Positions 52,661 to 60,707 of a stretch of 64,000 nucleotides of DNA are shown here, one piece after another. The translations under genes and the position numbers were made by a program. How positions within the stretch are numbered: position 1 is the stretch's first letter; each line of letters starts with the position of its first letter. The stretch covers positions 140,467 through 204,466 of the forward strand of contig NZ_DASVCJ010000076.1 in NCBI RefSeq assembly GCF_036381655.1, written 5' to 3'. The notes under the pieces were generated by a model. That model did no database searches. It saw only the letters and a list, made by a program, of their open reading frames with translations, and was not told the DNA's origin. Origin of the DNA: Ferrovibrio sp036381655 (lineage in GTDB: Bacteria; Pseudomonadota; Alphaproteobacteria; Ferrovibrionales; Ferrovibrionaceae).

Positions 52661-54283
52661 TTAATCCGGCTGACCGCCGCCATCGTCCTCTTCGGCGGGC
52701 TGATCGGCATCATCCTGATCGTCCTCGGGCTCGGCCGCATTGCCGTCGGAATCGTCCGACTGATCGAGACTTTGATCGCCTGACTGATCGTCAGATTGAT
52801 CGAATCCCTGATCCTGTCCCTGATTATACATATCTTGGATACTGTCCCCGCCGTAATCAGGTGTGGGCATCAGCAGTTGCTGTTCCACGGCCGCCGGATC
52901 GAGTTTCGGGCCACGGTCGAGGAAATGGGTGACCATGCTGGGGAACGAGATCACCAACGCGACCATGATGACCTGGATCAGCACGAAAGGCACTGCGCCC
53001 CAGTAGATCTGGCCGGTGGTGATCTTTTCCGTCAATTTGCCGGTGATCTTATCCACGTAATCATGTGTCGGCGCGACGCTGCGCAGGAAGAACAGGGCGA
53101 AGCCGAACGGCGGGTGCATGAAAGAGGTCTGCATGTTGACGCTGAGCAGCACGCCGAACCAGATCAGATCGATGCCCATCTTGTCCGCCACCGGCGCCAG
53201 CAACGGCACCACGATGAAGGCCAGCTCGAAGAAATCGAGGAAGAAGGCCAGGACGAAGACCAGGATATTGACGACGATCAGGAAGCCCGTCTCGCCGCCA
53301 GGCACGCTGGTAAGCAGGTGCTCGACCCAGAGATCGCCGTTCACCGCCCGGAAAATCAGGCCGAAGCAGGTGGAGCCGATCAGGATGAAGATGACGAAGG
53401 ACGACAGCTTGGCCGTCGTGTCCATCGCCTGCTTCAGCAAAGACCAGTCGAGCTTGCGCTTGAGCAGGGCCAGGATCAGGGCGCCGGACGCGCCCATGGC
53501 GCCGCCTTCGGTCGGTGTCGCGATACCGATGAAGATCGTGCCAAGCACCAGGAAGATCAGCACCAGCGGCGGCACGAGCGAGAAAATGACCCGGTACAGC
53601 AGCTGGAATCCCTTCAACGACCGGGCTTCCAGCGGCAGGGCCGGTGCCGCCTTCGGGAAGATGATCGAAACCAGGAGCACGTAGCCGCCGTACAGCGCCG
53701 ACAGGACAAGGCCTGGAACCAGGGCGCCGGCATACATATCGCCGACCGAGCGGCCGAGCTGGTCGGCCATGACGATCAGCACCAGGCTGGGCGGGATGAT
53801 CTGTGCCAGCGTGCCGGAGGCAGCGATGACGCCGCTGGCCAGCCGCCGGTCGTAACCGTAGCGCAGCATGATCGGCAGCGAGATCAGGCCCATCGAGATG
53901 ACCGATGCGGCAACCACGCCGGTGGTCGCGGCCAGCAAAGCGCCGACGAAAATCACGGCATAGGCCAAGCCGCCGCGCAGCGGGCCGAAGAGCTGCCCGA
54001 TCGTGTCCAGCAGGTCTTCCGCCATGCCTGAGCGTTCCAGGATCAGGCCCATGAAGGTAAAAAACGGGATCGCCAGCAGCGTATCATTGCCCATGATGCC
54101 GAAGACACGTTCCGGCAGCGCCTGGAAAATGGCCGGGGTCAGCAGGCCAAGTTTCATGCCGATCAGGCCGAACAGGAAACCGTTGGCGGCCAGGGCGAAG
54201 GCGACGGGGTAACCAAGCAGCAGGAAAACCACCAGCGCCGCAAACATCACCGGCGCCAGGTTGGCGGTAAGAAACTCCATCAT
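52661..54283 (-). CDS. TRAP transporter large membrane subunit (DctM/TakM-like) with acidic tail
   Basis: A 540-residue permease, longer than the usual 430. It has about twelve membrane segments with ATTGVVAASVISMGLISLPIM, ASGTLAQIIPPSLVLIVMADQ and the second repeat DLIWFGVLLSVNMQTSFMHPPFGFALFFLR. The last 70 residues form an acidic, Gln/Ser-rich tail with a five-fold DQ(G/S)X repeat. The start at 54283 has GGGAG ten bases upstream and eight bases after the dctQ stop. It converges on the two takP genes, and probably serves both. Confidence 0.92.
   Translation of the reverse strand: MMEFLTANLAPVMFAALVVFLLLGYPVAFALAANGFLFGLIGMKLGLLTPAIFQALPERVFGIMGNDTLLAIPFFTFMGLILERSGMAEDLLDTIGQLFGPLRGGLAYAVIFVGALLAATTGVVAASVISMGLISLPIMLRYGYDRRLASGVIAASGTLAQIIPPSLVLIVMADQLGRSVGDMYAGALVPGLVLSALYGGYVLLVSIIFPKAAPALPLEARSLKGFQLLYRVIFSLVPPLVLIFLVLGTIFIGIATPTEGGAMGASGALILALLKRKLDWSLLKQAMDTTAKLSSFVIFILIGSTCFGLIFRAVNGDLWVEHLLTSVPGGETGFLIVVNILVFVLAFFLDFFELAFIVVPLLAPVADKMGIDLIWFGVLLSVNMQTSFMHPPFGFALFFLRSVAPTHDYVDKITGKLTEKITTGQIYWGAVPFVLIQVIMVALVISFPSMVTHFLDRGPKLDPAAVEQQLLMPTPDYGGDSIQDMYNQGQDQGFDQSDDQSGDQSLDQSDDSDGNAAEPEDDQDDADQPAEEDDGGGQPD
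52754..52813 (-). repeat. Five-fold tetrapeptide DQ(G/S)X repeat in the permease tail
   Basis: The encoded residues are DQGF DQSD DQSG DQSL DQSD. Glutamine and serine codons vary between copies (CAG/CAA; TCT, TCA, AGT, TCG), which argues for selection on the protein rather than recent expansion of the DNA. Confidence 0.8.
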
Positions 54284-54290
54284 GATGCGC

Positions 54291-54881
54291 TTACTCCCCG
54301 ACCATATCCGCTGGCGCTTCGATGGGGTCGGATGGAGGGGCGCCATGGCCTCCGCCGCGCTTCGGATTCGGATTCGGGATCAGCCCCATCAGGAAGGCGA
54401 TCCGCTTGACCACCTCGGATATGCCTTGCAGCACCAGCAGAAAGAAGCCGATCGGCATCAGGACCTTCACCGGCCATCGCACCAGGCCGCCGGCATTTTG
54501 CGACATTTCGTGGTGGATATAGGCGTCCATGAAGACCGGCCAGGACAGCCACATGATGATCAGCGCCATCGGCAGCAGGAACAGCACGCCGCCGACGATG
54601 TCGATCCAGGTCTGCGCCTTCTCGGACAGGCGGCCGGAGATGATGTCGATGCGGATATGCTCGTTACGCAGCAGGGTGTAGCCGGCGCATAGCAGAAAGA
54701 CCGCTGAGAACAGATACCACTGCAATTCAAGCCAGGCATTCGAACTGGTGTCGAAGGTGTATCGGATGGTGGCATTTCCGGCGCTGATGATAACGGCGGC
54801 CAGAACCAGCCAGTAAACCAGCCTGCCGACGCGTTCATTCAAGGCGTCGATCAGGCGGCAAATCGCCAATAGGATCCCCAC
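54291..54881 (-). CDS. TRAP transporter small membrane subunit (DctQ/TakQ-like)
   Basis: A 196-residue protein with four membrane segments (LVYWLVLAAVIISAG; WYLFSAVFLLCAGYTLL; IVGGVLFLLPMALIIMWL; VLMPIGFFLLVLQGISEVV) and the family motif LRNEHIRIDIISGRLS. The start is set at a GTG with GGGGGAGG upstream; an ATG 15 codons earlier lacks a ribosome binding site. The C terminus is hydrophilic and Pro/Gly-rich. First gene of the dctQM unit. Confidence 0.9.
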   Translation of the reverse strand: MGILLAICRLIDALNERVGRLVYWLVLAAVIISAGNATIRYTFDTSSNAWLELQWYLFSAVFLLCAGYTLLRNEHIRIDIISGRLSEKAQTWIDIVGGVLFLLPMALIIMWLSWPVFMDAYIHHEMSQNAGGLVRWPVKVLMPIGFFLLVLQGISEVVKRIAFLMGLIPNPNPKRGGGHGAPPSDPIEAPADMVGE

Positions 54882-55276
54882 GGAACCTCCCCCTGTACTG
54901 CTCCGGATAGGCCGGAGTCGTGCCAAAAACGACGTAACTGGCGCAGCGAGTTACTCCCGCCGCGTCGTCTGGTCAACCGATCGCTGTGGCCTGACCCCTT
55001 TTAAGCCCCCTGTTAAGGCGGCAATCTTATAGCAGCATTGCCGCCGGCATGGGAGATGTCGGCACGATTTTTTATCGGATTATCAGAAAATTATGGAAGC
55101 ATGGACCAAGATTGGCGGTTAACTGCCGCAGCTTGGCATAGGCGGCGATTGGCTTAATCCTTGCGCAACTATTCCGGGCGAAATTATTGGCACATCTGCC
55201 GGTTGTGACGCAGAATATTCGTGCGATGCGAATGACCGGGTGACACCGCCGGCTGCCAGAAAGGACCGTCGCGATC
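54882..55276. other. Intergenic region between divergent dctQ and an unknown gene
   Basis: This 395-base stretch has no supported gene. It is more AT-rich than its surroundings. It holds a perfect 9-base inverted repeat (55017-55045) and presumably the promoters for both directions. A TGGCAC at 55188 looks like half of a sigma-54 element, but the matching TTGC part is missing. An open frame of 130 codons on the minus strand, 55072-55464, runs antisense to the next gene and is not convincing. Confidence 0.6.
55017..55045. promoter_or_regulatory. Perfect 9-base inverted repeat with 11-base loop
   Basis: GGCGGCAAT (55017-55025) and ATTGCCGCC (55037-55045) pair exactly. The spacing would put the half-sites about two helical turns apart, as for a dimeric regulator; as RNA it makes a stable hairpin. 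No T run follows. Confidence 0.35.
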
Positions 55277-55705
55277 ATGTGGCGCAGCGTCGTCAAACGA
55301 GCCCCGAAGCGGGCGCCAGAGCCGGAGCTGGCGCCGACGCCGCGTGACCGCCAGCGGGTTGACGGCATCATCAACAAGATATCCGAAGAAACGCTGCTGG
55401 TTTTCGATCTCCTGAAGGACGGCATGGTGAAGGAGGCGTCCTTCAAGACCGTCGAGGAGGGCATTACGCGTCACTGCATCCTCTCCACCTTCGAGCAGGT
55501 GCGCGCCGATGCCTTCCGGGATGCCGCCGGACTTGCGCGTTTCCAGGCGCGCCGCTTCGCCGAAGCGGCGCTGGAAATGCCGGAGCCGCAGCAGCGCCAG
55601 TTCGTCCTCTCCGTCTCGCAGGCATTCGAGCGGTTCGCGAAACAACTGCAGGCGATCGAGCAGCGGGCGATCGCCGAAATGCAACGACGGGATGCGACAG
55701 ACTGA
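55277..55705 (+). CDS. Hypothetical helical protein
   Basis: A 142-residue protein I do not recognise. The N terminus is basic and proline-rich (RSVVKRAPKRAPEPELAPTPRDRQR); the rest is predicted as helices, rich in Glu, Arg, Ala and Phe (EETLLVFDLLKDGMVKEASF, FQARRFAEAALEMPEPQQRQFVLSVSQAFERFAKQLQAI). No signal peptide. AAAGGA lies about ten bases before the ATG. It is followed by the 396-residue unknown gene after about 110 bases in the same direction. Composition supports a real gene. Confidence 0.65.
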   Translation: MWRSVVKRAPKRAPEPELAPTPRDRQRVDGIINKISEETLLVFDLLKDGMVKEASFKTVEEGITRHCILSTFEQVRADAFRDAAGLARFQARRFAEAALEMPEPQQRQFVLSVSQAFERFAKQLQAIEQRAIAEMQRRDATD

Positions 55706-55813
55706 AGGAACGACATTACCTTTACTCTTGCAAAACCGAGCCGATAAAGGCGAACATCGTCCATTCGCCATCAGGGCAGTAAAATAGCCGGACCGACGGG
55801 GGGATTGCGTCGA

Positions 55814-57004
55814 ATGTTTGGGTCGATCTTCGGCTCGCGAGCCTATGCTTATGAAATCTACGTCATGGTCGATGGCCGCTGGCGCCTCGACAAACGCCTC
55901 GAAGGCGAAGCGAGCATGACGCAGCATGCAAATGAACAGCTGGAAAAATCTGCTGTCGCACAAGCCAACGCGCTGTTGAATATGGGCGATTACACCGCCG
56001 TCAAGGTCGTACGCTCGCGGTCGCGCTCCGACGGCTTCGTGACACAGACGGAAATTTTCAACAAGACGGCGACCGCGCGCCCCAAGGCGATGGCGACACG
56101 CGCCTTCAAAGGCGTTTTCCCGGTCTGCAATACGCTCTACGATCTGGCGCGGCGTCCCGCGGCGAAAGCCTTCAGCGCCGTCTATCGCGAGTTTCTCGAC
56201 AAACAGAACGCGACCTCGATCGAGCTGCTGCATTCGCCGCAGCATCAGCGCAAGCTGAACGACATGAGCAATTTCCTGCGTGCGGGGCTTTATGCCTTGG
56301 CCGGGGCGCAGACCCAGCCGGGCCTGCCGAGTCAGGCAGAGCGCAGCAAGAAGCTGGAAGCGCTGTTCGACAAGCTGATCCAGCGCACACGCGATGCCAT
56401 GGCGGAGCGGAACCTGCCGGCCTTCGAGAACAACGACTTCAGCCGCCTCCACGAACGTCTGGCCGCGCGCGATCTTTCCGACGACGACAAGCGTTTCCTG
56501 TTCTTTTTCCAGATGACCAAGGTCACGCAGTCGATGTCCAGCTATGCCGGCCGCCTCGACATCGCCTTGACCGACATGGTCGAGCGCAGCAATCCGGGCA
56601 CGGCGCCGCTGCTGGATGAAGTTGCCGGATCCTGCCTCGATTCGACGACCTTGATCCAGGATCTGCTGGGCCCCCGCTCCAACCTCTCTGATGCCCTGAT
56701 CGCATTGGCGGATCTGGCGTCCGGCAAACTGACACTGGGCCCCAAACCCGATCCGATTCTCGAAAAGCTCAATCGACTGCTAGGTGAGAAACGGCTCCCC
56801 TCCTGCGAGGAGACGCTGTGGGAGCGAATCCTCTCCAATCTTTCTTCCAAGACACTGCTCAGCAAGCATGAGCCCAAGAAAGAGTGGCAGCTCACGCGCA
56901 ATCTGAATCACAGGCTGCTCGCCGCGGCGCCCGAGGCCTTCAAGGAGGCGATCGACCATGCCGGCCGCATGCGCATGGAGCGCGTGCGCAACATGGATAA
57001 CTGA
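55814..57004 (+). CDS. Hypothetical protein, 396 residues
   Basis: An unrecognised soluble protein. The N-terminal 85 residues (AYAYEIYVMVDGRWRLDKRLEGEAS, YTAVKVVRSRSRSDGFVTQTEIFNK) look like a small beta-rich domain; the remainder is helical and charged, with KRFLFFFQMTKVTQSMSSYAGRLDIALTDM near the middle. No signal peptide or membrane segments. The ATG at 55814 was chosen, since the G-run GGGGGGA is properly spaced from it, whereas a TTG three codons earlier touches that run. Convergent with the second pentapeptide-repeat gene with a 19-base gap. A 422-codon frame on the opposite strand is a shadow. Confidence 0.7.
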   Translation: MFGSIFGSRAYAYEIYVMVDGRWRLDKRLEGEASMTQHANEQLEKSAVAQANALLNMGDYTAVKVVRSRSRSDGFVTQTEIFNKTATARPKAMATRAFKGVFPVCNTLYDLARRPAAKAFSAVYREFLDKQNATSIELLHSPQHQRKLNDMSNFLRAGLYALAGAQTQPGLPSQAERSKKLEALFDKLIQRTRDAMAERNLPAFENNDFSRLHERLAARDLSDDDKRFLFFFQMTKVTQSMSSYAGRLDIALTDMVERSNPGTAPLLDEVAGSCLDSTTLIQDLLGPRSNLSDALIALADLASGKLTLGPKPDPILEKLNRLLGEKRLPSCEETLWERILSNLSSKTLLSKHEPKKEWQLTRNLNHRLLAAAPEAFKEAIDHAGRMRMERVRNMDN

Positions 57005-57023
57005 TTAGTTCAGCAGGCTGTAA

Positions 57024-58286
57024 TCAATCCGCCGGCGGCAACTGCGCGCCGGTCAAATCGGCGCCGTCCAGATCGGTATTGACCATCTTGGCGTCGCTGA
57101 GATCAGCGTTGACCAGACGGGCGCTGGAGAGCTTGGCGTCGATCAGGTTGGCGCCTTTCAGCAGGGCATCGGAGAAATCGGCCTCCGTCGCATCCGCTGC
57201 CGCCAGGCTTGCCGACCAGTAGCGGCCGATCGGCTTGCCGTCCGGGCCGCGCAGCGGCACGCGGCCGAGCTGCGCCCGCTGTAATACGGCTTTATGCAGG
57301 ACGGCCCGCGCCAGGTTGACGCCATTGGCCAGCGCCCCGATCAGGTTCGCGCCGGTCAGGTCCGCCTCGGACAGGTCGGTCATGACCAGGGTGGCATTCT
57401 GCAGCTTGGCGCCGGCAAGCTTGGCGCCTTTCAGATTGGCGCCGCTGAGGTCCTTACCGGCCAGATCTATCCGCTCCATGTTGAGCCCGGCCAGGTCGGC
57501 ACGAGTCCCTTCCTTGCCGTCGGTCTTGATCCATTTTTCATGTTCCTGAAGGATCGAGGCCACCGTATCGCCGAAGCTGGAGACATCGACGAACAGCTCC
57601 GCGCCGGTGAAGTTGGCGGAATCCATGTCCACGTCTTCCAGGACGGCGCCTTTCAGATCGGCGCCCTGGAAATCGGCGCCGTCGATCAGCGCCAGCGACA
57701 GGTCGACGCCGCGAAGGCAGGCTCCCTTGAAATCGGCCCCCGCCAGGTTGGCTTTGCGCAGGCTGACTTTGGTCAGATTGGCCCTGGACAGGTTGGCGCC
57801 GGCGAGATTGACGCCGTTCATGTTCGATCCGGTCAGGTTCGAGCCGCGCAGATTGGCCTCCGTCAGGTCGGCGCCTGAGGTATTGGCCTTCTTCTTGCCA
57901 TTGGCATCGGGCCCGCCGAAGCCGACACCGGCATCGGAGGCCTGCATCAGCGCACCGCCGCGGAAATCGACCCCCAGAAGGCGCGCCCCGGCCAGGGTGG
58001 CGCCACGCATCGAAGCGCCGCGCAGGTCGGCCCGCGAAAGGTCCGCCTTGGACAGATCCGCCCGTTCCAGGTTGGCGGCAAACAGATCGGCCTCGGAAAG
58101 ATTGGTCCCGACCAGTACGGCGCGCGCCAGATTGGCACCTGAAAGCTTCGATGCGCGCAAATCGGCGCCGCTGAAATCATACCCTTGCAGATCGGCCAGG
58201 GAGAGATTGAGACGAGCACCACGCGGACGTTTGAGCAGCCATTCTCGATGGCGGCTCAACATCCGTTCGACCTCCATGGGGTTCAT
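57024..58286 (-). CDS. Pentapeptide repeat protein
   Basis: A 420-residue protein, mostly A(D/N)LXX repeats in two blocks: about residues 25-220 and 265-420. Each block follows a helical cap: VERMLSRHREWLLKRPRGARLNLSLADL at the N terminus and ILQEHEKWIKTDGKEGTRADLAGLNM in the middle, the same HxxW module as in the protein at 12757. A short interruption (DAGVGFGGPDANGKKK) loops out in block 1 and another (GPDGKPIGRYWSAS) in block 2. No signal peptide. The coiled-coil gene at 58325 is just upstream in the same direction, so both may be co-transcribed. Function unknown. Confidence 0.87.
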   Translation of the reverse strand: MNPMEVERMLSRHREWLLKRPRGARLNLSLADLQGYDFSGADLRASKLSGANLARAVLVGTNLSEADLFAANLERADLSKADLSRADLRGASMRGATLAGARLLGVDFRGGALMQASDAGVGFGGPDANGKKKANTSGADLTEANLRGSNLTGSNMNGVNLAGANLSRANLTKVSLRKANLAGADFKGACLRGVDLSLALIDGADFQGADLKGAVLEDVDMDSANFTGAELFVDVSSFGDTVASILQEHEKWIKTDGKEGTRADLAGLNMERIDLAGKDLSGANLKGAKLAGAKLQNATLVMTDLSEADLTGANLIGALANGVNLARAVLHKAVLQRAQLGRVPLRGPDGKPIGRYWSASLAAADATEADFSDALLKGANLIDAKLSSARLVNADLSDAKMVNTDLDGADLTGAQLPPAD

Positions 58287-58324
58287 TCTGCCCCTTTGCC
58301 CCCTCTTGCTATTACAGCCGCAAC

Positions 58325-58648
58325 TTACTGTTTTGGCCGCATAAAATCTTCAACAATCTTAATGTTTTTCTCCAACTCCGCAATCTTCCCACTCAACTCG
58401 GCAATCTTGCTGCGTAGGCTCTGCATACCGGCCATCGCCCCCTGGGCAGCCTCCTTGGCGTTCAGCAAGTCCTTCTGCAATTGCGGCGACGGTCCCTTGG
58501 CGGCGCGCAGTTTCGCCTGGATATCCAGAATGGCCTTATCGAGTTCCGGACGCCGCTTGGCCAACGCGGCCATGTCGCTCTCCAGACGGGTCTTTTCTTC
58601 CTGATGCTTGCGGATCTGCTCGCGCATCTGGGTAATCGCTTCAGTCAA
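58325..58648 (-). CDS. Small coiled-coil protein
   Basis: A 107-residue protein that is almost wholly coiled coil: heptad-like ITQMREQIRKHQEEKTRLESDMAAL and LRSKIAELSGKIAELEKNIKIVEDF. A glycine/proline break (AAKGPSPQL) near the middle suggests a hairpin of two helices. Its start is a TTG with a strong GGAGG five bases upstream, so the rare start codon is well supported. It lies 38 bases upstream of the pentapeptide-repeat gene, same strand. No known family recognised. Confidence 0.7.
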   Translation of the reverse strand: MTEAITQMREQIRKHQEEKTRLESDMAALAKRRPELDKAILDIQAKLRAAKGPSPQLQKDLLNAKEAAQGAMAGMQSLRSKIAELSGKIAELEKNIKIVEDFMRPKQ

Positions 58649-58776
58649 AATGTCCTCCGCAGATGAGGAATTACGTAGCGGATTGCAGCAATCTTCTTAG
58701 ACTTATCCCCATCCTCCGCCAAGCCATTTGGCAGACCGGCCGGCTGCGGACGGGAGCAGAGAGATACGCGATTGCC

Positions 58777-59817
58777 ATGACAAACCCCAGCAAATTGAAG
58801 GTCTTGCGCAAAAAATATGGTTCGGCCCGGGGTGGCGATATCCGCGACCCGGCTTTCCGCGCCGTCGCCGACCGGCAGTTTCACGGCGGGGATCGGCGAA
58901 AATGGCCATTTGCCGATATCGCCACCTTCCTCGATGCCCCGTACAGGCCCGATTTCGCCGGCCTGGACGTCGCCTTGGTAGGGGTGCCGATGGACCTTGG
59001 CGTGACCAACCGGGCCGGCGCCCGGTTGGGACCGCGAGCGGTCCGCGCCATCGAGCGGATCGGCCCTTACGAGCATGCCCTGAAAATGGCGCCGATGATC
59101 GACTGCAAGGCAGCCGATATCGGCGACGTGCCGTTTCGCAGCCGCTTCAGCCTGGAAAGCTGCCACGAGGACATCGAGGCCTTCTATGACCGGATCGCCG
59201 CCGCTGGCGTAATCCCCTTATCGGTTGGCGGGGATCACTCCATCACCTACCCCATCCTCAAGGCACTGGGCCGGCAGCAGCCGGTCGGGCTGGTCCATAT
59301 CGATGCCCATTGCGATACTGCAGGGCCGTATGAGGGGTCGAAATTCCATCATGGCGGCCCCTTCCGCATGGCCGTGCTGGACGGCGTGCTCGATCCGGAA
59401 CGGACGATCCAGATCGGCATCCGCGGCGGCGCAGAGTATCTGTGGGAGTTCTCCTACGAGTCCGGCATGACGGTCATCCACGCCGAGGAGGTCGCGGCGC
59501 TCGGCATTCCAGCCGTCATCGCCAAGGCCAGAAGCGTGGTCGGCGGCGGCCCGGTCTATGTGTCGTTCGACGTGGACGGTCTCGACCCGGCCTTCGCGCC
59601 GGGCACGGGAACGCCGGAGGTCGGCGGTCTCAGCACGGCGGAGGCCCTGGCCATCCTGCGCGGCCTGATCGGGCTCGATGTGATCGGCGGCGACGTGGTC
59701 GAAGTGGCGCCGCAATATGATGGCACCACCAATACGGCTCAGGCCGGCGCGCAGATGCTGTTTACCATCTTCTGCCTCGCCCGCGCCGCCCTCGACCGCC
59801 GGCGCGGCCGCTGCTGA
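58777..59817 (+). CDS. speB: Agmatinase / ureohydrolase family protein
   Basis: A 346-residue binuclear manganese enzyme of the arginase/agmatinase family that releases urea from agmatine, guanidinobutyrate or a related guanidino compound. Metal-binding motifs are complete: SVGGDHSITYP, HIDAHCDTAG and SFDVDGLDPAFAPGTGTPEVGG. The start at 58777 gives a plausible N terminus, but the ribosome binding site is weak and the N terminus is about 30 residues longer than in E. coli SpeB. The substrate should be regarded as open; guanidinobutyrase or guanidinopropionase is possible. Confidence 0.9.
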   Translation: MTNPSKLKVLRKKYGSARGGDIRDPAFRAVADRQFHGGDRRKWPFADIATFLDAPYRPDFAGLDVALVGVPMDLGVTNRAGARLGPRAVRAIERIGPYEHALKMAPMIDCKAADIGDVPFRSRFSLESCHEDIEAFYDRIAAAGVIPLSVGGDHSITYPILKALGRQQPVGLVHIDAHCDTAGPYEGSKFHHGGPFRMAVLDGVLDPERTIQIGIRGGAEYLWEFSYESGMTVIHAEEVAALGIPAVIAKARSVVGGGPVYVSFDVDGLDPAFAPGTGTPEVGGLSTAEALAILRGLIGLDVIGGDVVEVAPQYDGTTNTAQAGAQMLFTIFCLARAALDRRRGRC

Positions 59818-59822
59818 CCCCC

Positions 59823-60578
59823 TCAGCCGCGGCCGACGAATGGCATCTTGGTCGCCATCACCGTCATGAACAGCACATTGGCATCCAGCGGCAGGTTGGC
59901 CATATGCACGACCGCGTTGGCCACGTGCTCGACGTCCATGCGCGGTTCGACCTTCATCGAACCATCGGCCTGCGGCACGCCCTTGGCCATGCGTTCCGTC
60001 ATCTCGGTCGCGGCATTGCCGATATCGATCTGTCCGACCGCGATATCATAGGCCCGGCCATCCAGCGAGCAGGCCCTGGTCAGGCCGGAGACCGCATGCT
60101 TGGTCGCCGTATAAGGCGCCGAAAAGGGCCGCGGCGCATAGGCGGAGATCGAACCGTTATTGATGATGCGGCCGCCGCGCGGCGACTGGTCCTTCATAAT
60201 GCGGAAGGCTTCCTGGCTGCACAGGAACATGCCGGTGAGATTGACGTCAACCACCGCCTTCCACTGCTCGTAGGAGATATCCTCGAAGGGCATGACCGGC
60301 GTGCCCATGCCGGCATTGTTGAACAGCACGTCGAGCCGGCCGAAAGCCTGCTTGGTTTTCGCGAACAGGGAGCGCACCGACGCCGGGTCGCCAACATCGG
60401 TCGATACGGCCAGCGCCCGCACCCCATGCTTTTCGGCCTGCTGCGCCGCCGTTTCCAAGGGCTCGATCCGCCGGCCGGCCAGAACGACATTGTAGCCGGC
60501 CCGCGCCAACGCCACGGCAGACGCCTTGCCAATGCCGGTGCCAGCGCCAGTAACCAATGCGACCTTTGTACTTGCCAT
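59823..60578 (-). CDS. Short-chain dehydrogenase/reductase
   Basis: A 251-residue classical SDR with TGAGTGIGKASAVAL, NNAG, catalytic Ser in NNGSISAY and YTATK. GRRIEPL after beta-2 suggests NADP(H). The start at 60578 has GGAGG eleven bases upstream; the 14-codon extension lacks support. It converges on the agmatinase gene with a five-base gap. Substrate unknown. Confidence 0.9.
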   Translation of the reverse strand: MASTKVALVTGAGTGIGKASAVALARAGYNVVLAGRRIEPLETAAQQAEKHGVRALAVSTDVGDPASVRSLFAKTKQAFGRLDVLFNNAGMGTPVMPFEDISYEQWKAVVDVNLTGMFLCSQEAFRIMKDQSPRGGRIINNGSISAYAPRPFSAPYTATKHAVSGLTRACSLDGRAYDIAVGQIDIGNAATEMTERMAKGVPQADGSMKVEPRMDVEHVANAVVHMANLPLDANVLFMTVMATKMPFVGRG

Positions 60579-60707
60579 GTCCGGGGTTCCCTCCGCTCGT
60601 CTTGATTGGAGCGGCAGCATAGCCGTCTCCGCCGGACAGCGGAAGATCGCGGGCCATCCCCCTGTTCAACCCCTGTTCAAGGCACCACCGGGAATTGTAC
60701 ATGCTCG

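Noticed and set aside
52796..54031. 411-codon plus-strand frame across the TRAP large subunit
   Set aside because: Extremely rich in Asp, Gln, Glu and His, the mirror image of a membrane-protein gene; not a real protein.
55188..55203. Possible sigma-54 promoter (TGGCAC)
   Set aside because: The required TTGC element is missing at the correct spacing.
55184..56452. 422-codon minus-strand frame across the two unknown genes
   Set aside because: The plus-strand proteins have more natural composition and ribosome binding sites; this translation is His/Arg-rich and looks like a shadow. The choice is less certain than for known genes.
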